Origin: Thermoleophilaceae bacterium
GTDB lineage: Bacteria; Actinomycetota; Thermoleophilia; Solirubrobacterales; Thermoleophilaceae
Direction: 5' to 3'
Length of the DNA stretch: 38,692 bases
Assembly (NCBI GenBank): GCA_014534235.1
Contig: JACVRW010000019.1
Coordinates: 1 to 38,692 of the forward strand
The position numbers and the translations under genes were made by a program. The notes under the pieces were generated by a model. The model was not told the origin of the DNA and searched no databases. It saw nothing but the letters and a program-made list of their open reading frames with translations. Each line of letters begins with the position of its first letter. Position 1 is the stretch's first letter. This document shows positions 23,821-32,576 of the stretch, one piece after another.

Positions 23821-24966
23821 ATGCCTACCCCTGAACAGATCCGCGAAGCGCTCACGCGCGTCATCGATCCCGAGCTCCGCAAGGACATCGTCTCTCTCGG
23901 CATGGTTCGCTCGATCGACCAGCCGCAACCCGGCCGGGTCGACGTGGTCGTCTCCCTCACCACCCCCGGCTGTCCGATCCGAAACCACTTCCAGCAGGCC
24001 GTCACGCAGAACCTGACGGCGCTCGAGGGGGTCACGCAGGTCAACGTCGGCTTCGACGTTCTCTCCGAGCAGGAGAAGCAGGGCCTGGCTCAGCGGCTCG
24101 GCCGCCAGGGGGGCCTGCCGGAGGGTGCGCTCGCGCGGGTCAAGAACATCATCTGCGTCGGCTCGGGCAAGGGTGGCGTCGGGAAGTCGACGATCACCGC
24201 CAACCTCGCCTACGCCTTGCAGGTGGAGGGGAGGCCGGCCGCAGCGCTCGACGCCGACGTCTGGGGCTATTCGATCCCGCGCATGCTGGGGGTGCACGGA
24301 CGTCCGCTCGTGTCGGCGGAACGCAAGATCCTCCCGCTGGACGGTCCGGGCGGCGTCAAGGCGATCTCGATCGAGTACTTCCTGAACGAGCGCGACCAGG
24401 CGATCACGTGGCGCGGACCGATGCTCCACAAGGCCATCCGTCAGTTCCTCGAGGACGTCGACTGGGGGGAGCTCGACTACCTCCTGATCGACCTGCCGCC
24501 TGGGACCGGCGACGTGTCGATGACGCTCGCCCAGCTGCTCCCGCAGGCCAAGTTCGTGATCGTCACGACGCCCCAGCCGGCCGCGCAGAAGGTCGCCGCC
24601 CGCGCGGCGGAGACCGCCCTGCGCTTCGACCTCGAGATCGCCGGCGTGATCGAGAACATGTCGGGCTTCACCACGCCGACGGGCGAGCGCTTCACGATCT
24701 TCGGCGAGGGCGGAGGCCAGCTCCTCGCCGACCAGCTGGACGTCCCCCTGCTCGGCAAGATTCCACTCCAGGAGGAGCTCCGGGTGTGCGCCGACGAGGG
24801 CCGCCCGCTGGTGCTAGACGACCCGGACGTCCCGGCCGCCCAGGCGATCTACCACGCCGCGCACGGGATAGTGGCCGCGACCCCGCAGGAGCTGCCGGTG
24901 ATGCAGGCCCCCTCGGGGCCGCCCGTGCCCCAGGTCACCGGCACGGCGCTGCCGATGGCGCGCTAG
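23821..24966 (+). CDS. mrp: Mrp/ApbC-family P-loop iron-sulfur carrier ATPase
   Basis: A 381-residue Mrp/NBP35-type protein that carries or assembles Fe-S clusters. The N-terminal MIP18 (DUF59) domain spans about residues 3-90, including IDPELRKDIVSLGMV and TTPGCPIRNHF. The deviant Walker A is GSGKGGVGKST (near 113-123), followed by DADVWGYSIPRMLG, and LLIDLPPGTGD is the switch II region. The segment after VIENMS reads GFTTPTGERF, so the CxxC pair that binds the bridging cluster in many Mrp proteins is absent. ATG 23821 is preferred to ATG 23812 because it fits the family start. The gap to the convergent ferredoxin gene is 62 bp. Confidence 0.92.
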   Translation: MPTPEQIREALTRVIDPELRKDIVSLGMVRSIDQPQPGRVDVVVSLTTPGCPIRNHFQQAVTQNLTALEGVTQVNVGFDVLSEQEKQGLAQRLGRQGGLPEGALARVKNIICVGSGKGGVGKSTITANLAYALQVEGRPAAALDADVWGYSIPRMLGVHGRPLVSAERKILPLDGPGGVKAISIEYFLNERDQAITWRGPMLHKAIRQFLEDVDWGELDYLLIDLPPGTGDVSMTLAQLLPQAKFVIVTTPQPAAQKVAARAAETALRFDLEIAGVIENMSGFTTPTGERFTIFGEGGGQLLADQLDVPLLGKIPLQEELRVCADEGRPLVLDDPDVPAAQAIYHAAHGIVAATPQELPVMQAPSGPPVPQVTGTALPMAR

Positions 24967-25028
24967 GGCGACACAGGCACATCGCGGCACATAGGCGTCG
25001 CGCGCGAACTCCTGATGACACGCTTGCG

Positions 25029-25295
25029 CTAGCCGGCCTGCTTGAAGTAATCCGCGTTGATGTGGATGAAGTGCTGCCACTCGTCGGGCAGCTGGTCCTC
25101 CGCGAAGCAGGCGTCCACGGGGCAGGCCTCGACGCACGCGTCGCAGTCGATGCACTCCTCGGGGTCGATGTAGAGCTGCTTTACGTTGTCGTAGTCGGGC
25201 TCGTCGGGGGTCGGGTGGATGCAGTCGACGGGGCAGACCTCGACGCAGGAGTTGTCCTTTGTGTCGATGCAGGGTTCGGCGATTACGTAAGCCAT
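25029..25295 (-). CDS. fdxA: FdxA-type 7Fe ferredoxin
   Basis: An 88-residue cytoplasmic electron carrier predicted to hold one 3Fe-4S and one 4Fe-4S cluster. The first cluster region is PCIDTKDNSCVEVCPVDC and the second is CIDCDACVEACP, the C-x2-C-x2-C-x3-CP pattern. The start MAYVIAEPC is typical of actinobacterial FdxA, as is the short C-terminal extension. It may serve redox enzymes such as the P450-type or reductive steps elsewhere; no partner is apparent nearby. The ATG at 25295 shares a CATG with a possible plus-strand ATG at 25294. A TACAAT hexamer lies 11 nt upstream, so its leader is only a few bases. Confidence 0.93.
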   Translation of the reverse strand: MAYVIAEPCIDTKDNSCVEVCPVDCIHPTPDEPDYDNVKQLYIDPEECIDCDACVEACPVDACFAEDQLPDEWQHFIHINADYFKQAG

Positions 25296-25306
25296 GAGGA
25301 CGGCCG

Positions 25307-25316
25307 ATTGTACCGT
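25307..25316. promoter_or_regulatory. overlapping divergent -10 elements, fdxA/methyltransferase
   Basis: Minus-strand TACAAT (complement of 25307-25312) is 11 nt before the fdxA ATG. Plus-strand TACCGT (25311-25316) is 7 nt before the methyltransferase GTG at 25324. They share the two bases 25311-25312. This is the fourth divergent pair with overlapping -10 hexamers. Confidence 0.42.
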
Positions 25317-25323
25317 TGCCCCT

Positions 25324-26322
25324 GTGCCGGATCGCCGCGAGCCAGACCCCTTTTTGGACACGTTCACCGGCCTGATCGCCGCCCGGGCGGTCACCACCGC
25401 GGTGATGCTCGGCGTGTTCGAAGCCCTCCACGAGCGCCCCTCCTCCACCGCCGAGCTGGCGGAGCGGATCGGCCTGGATCCGCTGGGAACCGAGACGCTC
25501 GTGACGGCGCTCGTGACGCTCGGATACCTGGTGGATGCGGACGATGAGACGGTCGCCAACGCCGCGGTCAGTGAGCGGCTGCTGGTGCGCTCCTCGCCCG
25601 AGTCGATCGCCACCTTCGTCGGCGAGCAGGGCGACCTCCACTGGCAAATCCTGGACACGCTCCCGGACGCCGTGCGCCACGGCCGGGCGTACGCAATGCA
25701 CGAGGAGCGCCGCGGCGAGACGGATCGCTGGGAGGCCTACATACGGGGGCTGTTCGAGATCTCGCGAACGGAGCACGACGCCAACGCCGCGCTCGTCCCG
25801 GTCGAGCACCCGCGCCGGCTGGTTGACGTCGCGGGCGGCCACGGGGGATTCTCCATGGCCATGTGCAGGCGCTACCCGCGCCTCGAGGCCACCGTGATCG
25901 ACCTTCCGCCGAGCGCCGTGGTGGGACGCCGCATCGTCGCCGAGGAGGGCTACGCCGACCGGATCACGTTCCGCGAGGGCGACGTGTTCGACCTCGGGCT
26001 GGGCGAGCCGGACGTGGTGTCGATCTTCAACCTCGTCCACCACCTGCCCGAGGAGCGCAACCGCGACCTGTGCCGCATGTCCCACGAGGCGCTCCGCCGC
26101 GGCGGCTGCCTCGTGATCGGCGATTCGGCGCGGCCCGAGGGCGATGAGCCGGTGTCGGAGCACGGGGCGATCTCGAGCCTGCTCTTCTACGCCTGGAGCC
26201 ATGCGCGCAACTTCGCGCCGTCCGAAATCCGCTCCTGGATGGAGCAGGCGGGCTTCGATGAGGTGACGGTCCAGCGAAACGAACGCTCGCCCTGGCGAGT
26301 GGTCGTGGTCGGCCGCGCATGA
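25324..26322 (+). CDS. O-methyltransferase, Methyltransf_2 (acetylserotonin/hydroxyneurosporene) type
   Basis: A 332-residue SAM-dependent O-methyltransferase of the dimeric natural-product class. The N-terminal winged-helix dimerisation part (about 12-90) contains AVTTAVMLGVFEAL and TAELAERIGLDPL. The Rossmann SAM site is LVDVAGGHGGFSMAM (near 163-177), with EGDVFD and the catalytic-region NLVHHLPEE following. Related enzymes methylate phenols, carotenoids or polyketides; the substrate is not evident. ATG 25294 is in frame, but it coincides with the fdxA start codon; GTG 25324 has TACCGT 7 nt upstream and is preferred. The stop overlaps the next ATG (ATGA), so it is coupled to the NAD(P)-binding gene. 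Confidence 0.85.
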   Translation: MPDRREPDPFLDTFTGLIAARAVTTAVMLGVFEALHERPSSTAELAERIGLDPLGTETLVTALVTLGYLVDADDETVANAAVSERLLVRSSPESIATFVGEQGDLHWQILDTLPDAVRHGRAYAMHEERRGETDRWEAYIRGLFEISRTEHDANAALVPVEHPRRLVDVAGGHGGFSMAMCRRYPRLEATVIDLPPSAVVGRRIVAEEGYADRITFREGDVFDLGLGEPDVVSIFNLVHHLPEERNRDLCRMSHEALRRGGCLVIGDSARPEGDEPVSEHGAISSLLFYAWSHARNFAPSEIRSWMEQAGFDEVTVQRNERSPWRVVVVGRA

Positions 26323-27197
26323 TCCTCCTGACGGGAGCCACGGGCACCGTCGGCTCGGCCCTCTTGCGACGGCTGACCGCCGCGGGTGCGCCGGTGCGCT
26401 GCCTCGTCCGCGATCCCCGACGGCTGGGAGATCAGCGCGTGCGCGTGCAGATTGCGCTCGGTGACCTCGCAAATCCGCCGTCGTTTCGCCATGCGCTGCG
26501 CGGCGTGGACACGGTCGTCCACCTCGCGGCCTCGATCCGCGACCAGCCGCTTGCCTCCATTGAGGAGCTGAACGCGATGGCCACCCTGCGGCTCGTGCGC
26601 GCGGCGGAGCGCAGGGGCGCTCGGCGCTTCGTCTTCTTCTCGGCGATGGGCGCCACCCATCACTCCCGGACTCGCTTCTTTCGGGCGAAGGCCCTCGCAC
26701 GGGAGGCGGTTGAGTCCTCGTCGCTCGAGACGACGATCTTCTCCCCGTCGATCGTCTACGCGCCCGGCGACCCGTGGCTCACACTGCTCGAGCGCTTCTC
26801 GTACCTGCCCGCGATCCCGATATCGGGCTCGGGGCGCGCCCTCTACCAGCCGATCTGGGCGGAAGACGTGGCCGACTGCGTGGTCGCCGCCATGGCGGCC
26901 GGCGGCGCGCGCCGGCGCTCCTTCGAGCTCGCCGGCCCCGACACGCTCTCCTATGACGACGTCGTCAGGACGGCCATGCGCCCGACCGGCCGCCGCCGGC
27001 CGCTCGTGCATGTGCCGCTGCCGGCCGTTCGCCGTTCGCTTCAGCTGCTCCGCCGCCTCCTCGGGCAGAAGGTGTTCGCCACCTGGGACGAGGCGGAGCT
27101 GATGGAGGAGCCGATGACGACGCGACGGGGGACGGCCGACGCCGAGCGGCTCGGCGTGCGGCCCCTCGCGATGGCGAGCGTGCTGGGCGGGACCTAG
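26319..27197 (+). CDS. NAD(P)-binding SDR/NmrA-like protein
   Basis: A 292-residue atypical short-chain dehydrogenase of the NmrA/NDUFA9-like group. The cofactor motif is LLTGATGTVGSAL at residues 3-15 (TGATGxVG), followed by CLVRDPRRL and the DTVVHLAASI strand. FFSAMGATHHSRTRF takes the place of the catalytic YxxxK tyrosine region, so activity as a true reductase is uncertain. The C-terminal substrate domain includes PSIVYAPGDPWL and FELAGPDTLSYDDVV. It overlaps the methyltransferase by four bases, hinting at a joint small-molecule pathway. It converges on the DHA2 exporter gene; the two stop codons share a CTAG (27194-27197). Confidence 0.85.
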   Translation: MILLTGATGTVGSALLRRLTAAGAPVRCLVRDPRRLGDQRVRVQIALGDLANPPSFRHALRGVDTVVHLAASIRDQPLASIEELNAMATLRLVRAAERRGARRFVFFSAMGATHHSRTRFFRAKALAREAVESSSLETTIFSPSIVYAPGDPWLTLLERFSYLPAIPISGSGRALYQPIWAEDVADCVVAAMAAGGARRRSFELAGPDTLSYDDVVRTAMRPTGRRRPLVHVPLPAVRRSLQLLRRLLGQKVFATWDEAELMEEPMTTRRGTADAERLGVRPLAMASVLGGT

Positions 27198-28837
27198 TCG
27201 TCGCGTCCCGGCGGCGGGTGGCGGGTGACCGCCGGGCTCGCGCCGGCATGGGCCCAGACCCAGCGCGAGCGCCGGCCGAAGACCGGCCCCCGATAGAAGC
27301 GATCCTCGCGGCGGACGAGGACGAAGCACGCCACGGCGCCCACCAGCGCGATGCCGACGCTGGTCAGGAAGGTGATCCGGAACGAGTCGACGTGGGCGAG
27401 CAGGTTGTCCTCGAGGGCCAACCGGACCACTCGCGAGTCGACGGGCGTCTGGCCCCGGCCCGCCTCCGCTGCCTGCAGGATGAACTCCTTGAACCGGTCG
27501 ATCTGCTCCGGAGATGGATCGATCCCGCGGTCGCGCAGCCGCTCGTACGTGATCCGCTCCGCCACACCGACCTCGATCGCGCTGAGCCCGGCGATGCCGA
27601 GCGCGCCACCCAGCTGCTCGGTGGTGTTGATGGTTCCGGCGGCCGTTCCCTGGGCGTCCGGAGGCACCGCTCCGAGCCCTGTCGGATCGTTGACCGTGAG
27701 CACGACGCCGAGGCCCATGCCCTGCAGCACCAGACCAGGGATCAGCGCGCCCACCGTCTGCTCTCCCGCTCCGGCGGCCAGGGCCAGGCCCGAGGCGGCC
27801 AGCACGAGGTAGCCGACCACCAGCGGTATCCGCCCGCCGATCCGGTCAAAGGCGCGTCCCGCCAGCGGGCCGGCGAGGACGATCGGGATCGTGGCCGGGA
27901 TGAGCGCGATGCCCGCCGTTGCCGGGTCGATGCCGATGACGAGCAGGAGGTAGAACGGCAGCAGGAAGCCGAGCCCAAGCTCGATCGCACCGGCCAGCAG
28001 CTGACTCAGGTTTGCCGCGAGGAAGTTCAGGTGTCGAAAGAGCCGGAAGTCGAGCAGTCCGGACGTCGTGCGCAGCTCGATCAGGACGAAGGCGACAAGC
28101 AACGCGAGCGCCGCCGCCAGCGGGATGACGGTGCTGGGCGAATCCCAGCCGTCCGCCTGCACCTGGCTCAGCCCGAAAACGAGCGCGGCGATGCTGAGCC
28201 CGAAGGTCAGCGTGCCTCGGTAGTCGATGCGCGGTTTGGTGTCGCCTTCGGGGCGAAGGGGCGGCGTCGCCGACAGGGTCAGCAGGACCGTGATGGCCGC
28301 AAGCGGCACGTTGACGAGGAACACGAGCCGCCAGTCGATGCTCGTAAGCAGGCCGCCGAGCACCGGCCCGAGCGCCGCGAAGAACGCCGATCCCCCGGCG
28401 AGGATCCCGAGCGCTCTGCCGCGCTGGTCACCCGGGAAGACGGCGCTGGTCATGGCGACCGCGGTGGGCATCATGAGGGCCGCTCCCGTGCCCTGGACCG
28501 CCCGCGCGGCGATCATCATCGGCAAGTCCTGTGCTCCGCCGGCGACCGCCGTGGCGCCCATGAAGGTGAACGCCCCGGCGAGGAACACGCGCCGCAGCCC
28601 GAGGAGGTCCCCGAGGCGGCCACCGAACACCATCAGCGCAGCCAGCGGCAGGATATTCGCCGTGAGGATCCACTGTCCGTCGGCGACGCCCCCGCCCAGG
28701 TCCGCGATCACCTCCGCAGTGGCCAGCGGGACCGCCGTCTGGTCCACGAGGATCATGCTGCTGGACAGCGTCATTGCCGCCAACGTCAGAGCCGCGTTCC
28801 CCTGTCGGGTCGTGCCTGAAGGCCCCGCCGTCACCAC
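27194..28837 (-). CDS. DHA2-family (EmrB/QacA) MFS drug exporter
   Basis: A 547-residue 14-helix major-facilitator exporter that uses the proton gradient to expel drugs or lipophilic compounds. An early helix carries SSSMILVDQTAVPLATAEV, and motif A is GRLGDLLGLRRVF. ARAVQGTGAALMMPTA and GSAFFAALGPVLGGLLTS are typical of the DHA2 family. Two consecutive GTG codons (28837, 28834) could start it; TAGGGT lies 6 nt before the second. The convergent methyltransferase and reductase genes might produce the exported compound, though that is conjecture from proximity. Confidence 0.9.
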   Translation of the reverse strand: MVTAGPSGTTRQGNAALTLAAMTLSSSMILVDQTAVPLATAEVIADLGGGVADGQWILTANILPLAALMVFGGRLGDLLGLRRVFLAGAFTFMGATAVAGGAQDLPMMIAARAVQGTGAALMMPTAVAMTSAVFPGDQRGRALGILAGGSAFFAALGPVLGGLLTSIDWRLVFLVNVPLAAITVLLTLSATPPLRPEGDTKPRIDYRGTLTFGLSIAALVFGLSQVQADGWDSPSTVIPLAAALALLVAFVLIELRTTSGLLDFRLFRHLNFLAANLSQLLAGAIELGLGFLLPFYLLLVIGIDPATAGIALIPATIPIVLAGPLAGRAFDRIGGRIPLVVGYLVLAASGLALAAGAGEQTVGALIPGLVLQGMGLGVVLTVNDPTGLGAVPPDAQGTAAGTINTTEQLGGALGIAGLSAIEVGVAERITYERLRDRGIDPSPEQIDRFKEFILQAAEAGRGQTPVDSRVVRLALEDNLLAHVDSFRITFLTSVGIALVGAVACFVLVRREDRFYRGPVFGRRSRWVWAHAGASPAVTRHPPPGRDD

Positions 28838-28851
28838 GTCACCCTAACGAC

Positions 28852-28877
28852 GGGGGCCCCGCCTCAGCGGGGCCCCC
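28852..28877 (-). terminator. terminator of groESL
   Basis: An 11-bp perfect stem (28852-28862 with 28867-28877) and CTCA loop just beyond the groEL stop. A second hairpin pairs AATCCG and CGGATT between it and the gene. No strong T-run follows on the minus strand. On the plus strand it lies downstream of no gene, so it belongs to groEL. Confidence 0.65.
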
Positions 28878-28923
28878 TTGCAAATCCGGTCGCTTCGCTC
28901 GCGGATTCCGAGTTACTCGAGAC

Positions 28924-30866
<1,943 letters not shown>

Positions 30867-30900
30867 GGGCATTACCTCCGTTGAAAGCTGCGGAATCCTC

Positions 30901-30925
30901 TGGCACTCTCACCCGGAGAGTGCCA
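30901..30925. promoter_or_regulatory. CIRCE operator, proximal (HrcA-type)
   Basis: TGGCACTC-N9-GAGTGCCA (30901-30908, 30918-30925), a perfect 8-bp inverted repeat. It matches the CIRCE consensus TTAGCACTC-N9-GAGTGCTAA except that TA is replaced by G at the outer edge. It sits about 35 bp upstream of the groES start. Confidence 0.9.
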
Positions 30926-30929
30926 CGAC

Positions 30930-30954
30930 TGGCACTCTAGCAGGGGGAGTGCCA
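30930..30954. promoter_or_regulatory. CIRCE operator, distal (HrcA-type)
   Basis: TGGCACTC-N9-GAGTGCCA (30930-30937, 30947-30954). It has the same half-sites as the proximal site, with centres 29 bp apart, so two HrcA dimers could bind on nearly the same face of the helix (about 2.8 turns). The groES promoter presumably lies within or beside this pair. Confidence 0.9.
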
Positions 30955-30983
30955 ATCGACGAGGCAATTCTGCCCCGTCGATT
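30954..30983. repeat. inverted repeat upstream of the CIRCE sites
   Basis: AATCGACG (30954-30961) pairs with CGTCGATT (30976-30983), and GGCA pairs with TGCC inside after one mismatch, making a 12-bp hairpin. It abuts the distal CIRCE site. It may end the minus-strand crp-pcm-nudix-ASCH transcript, although no T-run follows, or act as an extra operator. Confidence 0.4.
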
Positions 30984-31067
30984 CATCGGTGACGACGCCG
31001 CGGGGGTACGCTGGTCACCTGCTGCGCCGCGCTACCCCGACGACCCCTCCCACGGGCTCTGCCTTGA

Positions 31068-31081
31068 TCCCCAATTGGGGA
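31068..31081. repeat. 14-bp perfect palindrome after the ASCH gene
   Basis: TCCCCAATTGGGGA, loop-free and perfect, 32 bp beyond the ASCH stop on the minus-strand transcript. A loop-free palindrome suits a protein-binding site better than a terminator. No further sign of function is seen. Confidence 0.35.
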
Positions 31082-31113
31082 CTAACGCAGAATCAGTGAG
31101 CGGTTCGGGCGGG

Positions 31114-31512
31114 TCAGTTCTGCGACGGCGTGTCCGGTCGCATTCGGTCCTGGATCTCCGACCGCCGCTCGGCGATCTGCGAGAAGCGGACGACGGTCAC
31201 GATGTCCTCCATCTCGACCTTCCGCCCGTAGATCTGCTCGAGGAAGTGGACCATCTCGTCGAGGCGGCGAAACTCGGGGTTGTCGTGCTCGATGTCGCGG
31301 CGAGAGAGCTCATTCACGCGCTTGACGTCCACGCTGTCGATCACCGCCTCGAAGATCCGCTCGCGCGGCGAGTGCTGGAACCCGACCGTGATCATGACGA
31401 CCTCGCCCTTGCGGTACTTCTTGCTCTTGTCGCCCAGCCGAATGGTCGCGGTCTTCCGGCCGCGCTTCAGCTGGTCGATGAACACGGGCGAATAGAAGTT
31501 GAGGACGAACAC
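31114..31512 (-). CDS. ASCH-domain protein
   Basis: A 132-residue protein with an ASCH (PUA-like) beta-barrel, a fold linked to RNA binding or N4-acetylcytidine amidohydrolase activity. Early signatures are LNFYSPVFIDQLKRGRKTATIRLG (shown here as LNFYSPVF and RKTATIRLG), followed by YRKGEVVMITVGF, the strand-helix pair EAVIDSVDVKRVNELS, and DNPEFRRLDEMVHFLEQIYG. The conserved KTATIR segment matches the family's hallmark around the fold's pocket. The start is GTG 31512; the open frame extends upstream but would overlap the NUDIX gene. It is the last gene in a crp-pcm-nudix-ASCH operon, 11 bp after the NUDIX stop. Confidence 0.8.
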   Translation of the reverse strand: MFVLNFYSPVFIDQLKRGRKTATIRLGDKSKKYRKGEVVMITVGFQHSPRERIFEAVIDSVDVKRVNELSRRDIEHDNPEFRRLDEMVHFLEQIYGRKVEMEDIVTVVRFSQIAERRSEIQDRMRPDTPSQN

Positions 31513-31523
31513 GACGGGGCAGC

Positions 31524-31938
31524 CTAACGGCCGCGCGCCAGCTTGGATAGCGCCGCGGCGGCCATGTCCCGCTCGCCCTTGTAGGCCAGTCGCTCGGTCG
31601 CGTCGTCGAGGGGTATCCACAGCGCCTGCTCCACCTCGTGGTCGTGGTTGCGCACGCTGCCGGCGCGGTAGCGGAACAGGAAGAAACTGACGACCTTGAG
31701 CACCCGCCGGCCGCCCCGGACGTACCAGCAGCTCACGTCTCCGAGCTTCTCCACGGGCTCAGCGTCGAGCCCGGCCTCCTCGCGCACCTCGCGGCGGGCG
31801 GCCTCCTCCCTCGACTCGCCGCCGCCCGGGTGGCCCTTCGGCAGCGACAGGACCTCGTCGCGCACCCGGACGACCGCCACGAACGGGAGCCCCCAAGCGG
31901 CGGATGACGAGGCCGCCGGCTGAGAGCTCGCGGATCAC
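31524..31938 (-). pseudogene. NUDIX hydrolase, split by a one-base frameshift
   Basis: The C-terminal part from 31880 contains a complete Nudix box, GHPGGGE then SREEAAR then REVREEAGL, the Mg and pyrophosphate site for hydrolysing nucleotide diphosphate derivatives. The family's first strand (SAGGLVIRR) is encoded in another frame just upstream, from GTG 31938, which overlaps the pcm stop (GTGA). Removing one G from a run of five (plus-strand C-run 31890-31894) joins the two into a 137-residue protein of normal size. The run of identical bases makes a sequencing error likely; if real, the enzyme is broken or made only from the weak internal GTG 31880. Confidence 0.8.
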
Positions 31939-32576
31939 GGCTCATCGGCCACGAGCGGCACGAAGCGCACGGGGACGATCGCCTCCTCCTGTCCGTCGCG
32001 GTAGCGCATGAGCAGCTCGCGCCCGGCCCGGTCGACGGGGCATACGAGCGCCGCGCCGGGAGCGAGCTGCTCGAAGAGCGGCGCGGGCGGCGCGTCGAGC
32101 GCGGTGGCCGTGACGGAGATCCCGCCGAAGGGCGCGCGGTCGGGTGCGCCCTTCGCGCCGTCGCCGACCCGCACCTCCACGTTGTCGTAGCCGAGCTCCG
32201 AAAGCACCTGTCGCGCGCCCTCGGCCAGGCTCTCGAAGCGTTCGATCGTGATGACCTCGCCGCAGATGCGCGACAGCACCGCGGCGGCGTAGCCCGAGCC
32301 CGTGCCGACCTCGAGCACCGTCTCGTCGCCCTTCAACTCGAGCAGCTGCGCCATGCATGCGACGATCCACGGCTGCGACATCGTCTGGCCCTCTCCGATT
32401 CGGAGGGCGCCGTCGCGGTAGGCGCGATCCCGCATGTCCTCGGGCAGGAAGAGCTCGCGCGGCACCTCCTCCATCGCGGCGAGCACCCGTTCATCCTCGA
32501 TTCCGCGCCGCCGCAGCTGGCGCTCGACCATCCGCGACCGTTCAGTGGATGTAGTTCCGGAGTCTTCCCGGCTCAT
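31935..32576 (-). CDS. pcm: protein-L-isoaspartate O-methyltransferase
   Basis: A 213-residue SAM-dependent enzyme that starts repair of isoaspartyl damage in ageing proteins. Signatures are RMVERQLRRRGIEDERVLAAM (as RMVERQLRRRGI, residues 15-26), VPRELFLPEDMRDRAYRD, TMSQPWIVACM and the SAM site LEVGTGSGYAAAVLS. VTATALDAPPAPLFEQL closes the core. ATG 32576 lies 35 bp inside crp with a GGAAGGTGA ribosome-binding site before it; ATG 32531, after the crp stop, is the alternative. It overlaps the NUDIX start by four bases. The setting with a Crp-type regulator suggests stationary-phase or stress use. Confidence 0.93.
   Translation of the reverse strand: MSREDSGTTSTERSRMVERQLRRRGIEDERVLAAMEEVPRELFLPEDMRDRAYRDGALRIGEGQTMSQPWIVACMAQLLELKGDETVLEVGTGSGYAAAVLSRICGEVITIERFESLAEGARQVLSELGYDNVEVRVGDGAKGAPDRAPFGGISVTATALDAPPAPLFEQLAPGAALVCPVDRAGRELLMRYRDGQEEAIVPVRFVPLVADEP

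Noticed and set aside
24814..26700. Long minus-strand frame across the mrp end and methyltransferase
   Set aside because: It crosses fdxA in a different frame and has no recognisable domain.
27218..28819. Plus-strand frame of about 530 codons opposite the DHA2 exporter
   Set aside because: Charged low-complexity translation with no domain; the exporter on the minus strand is unambiguous.
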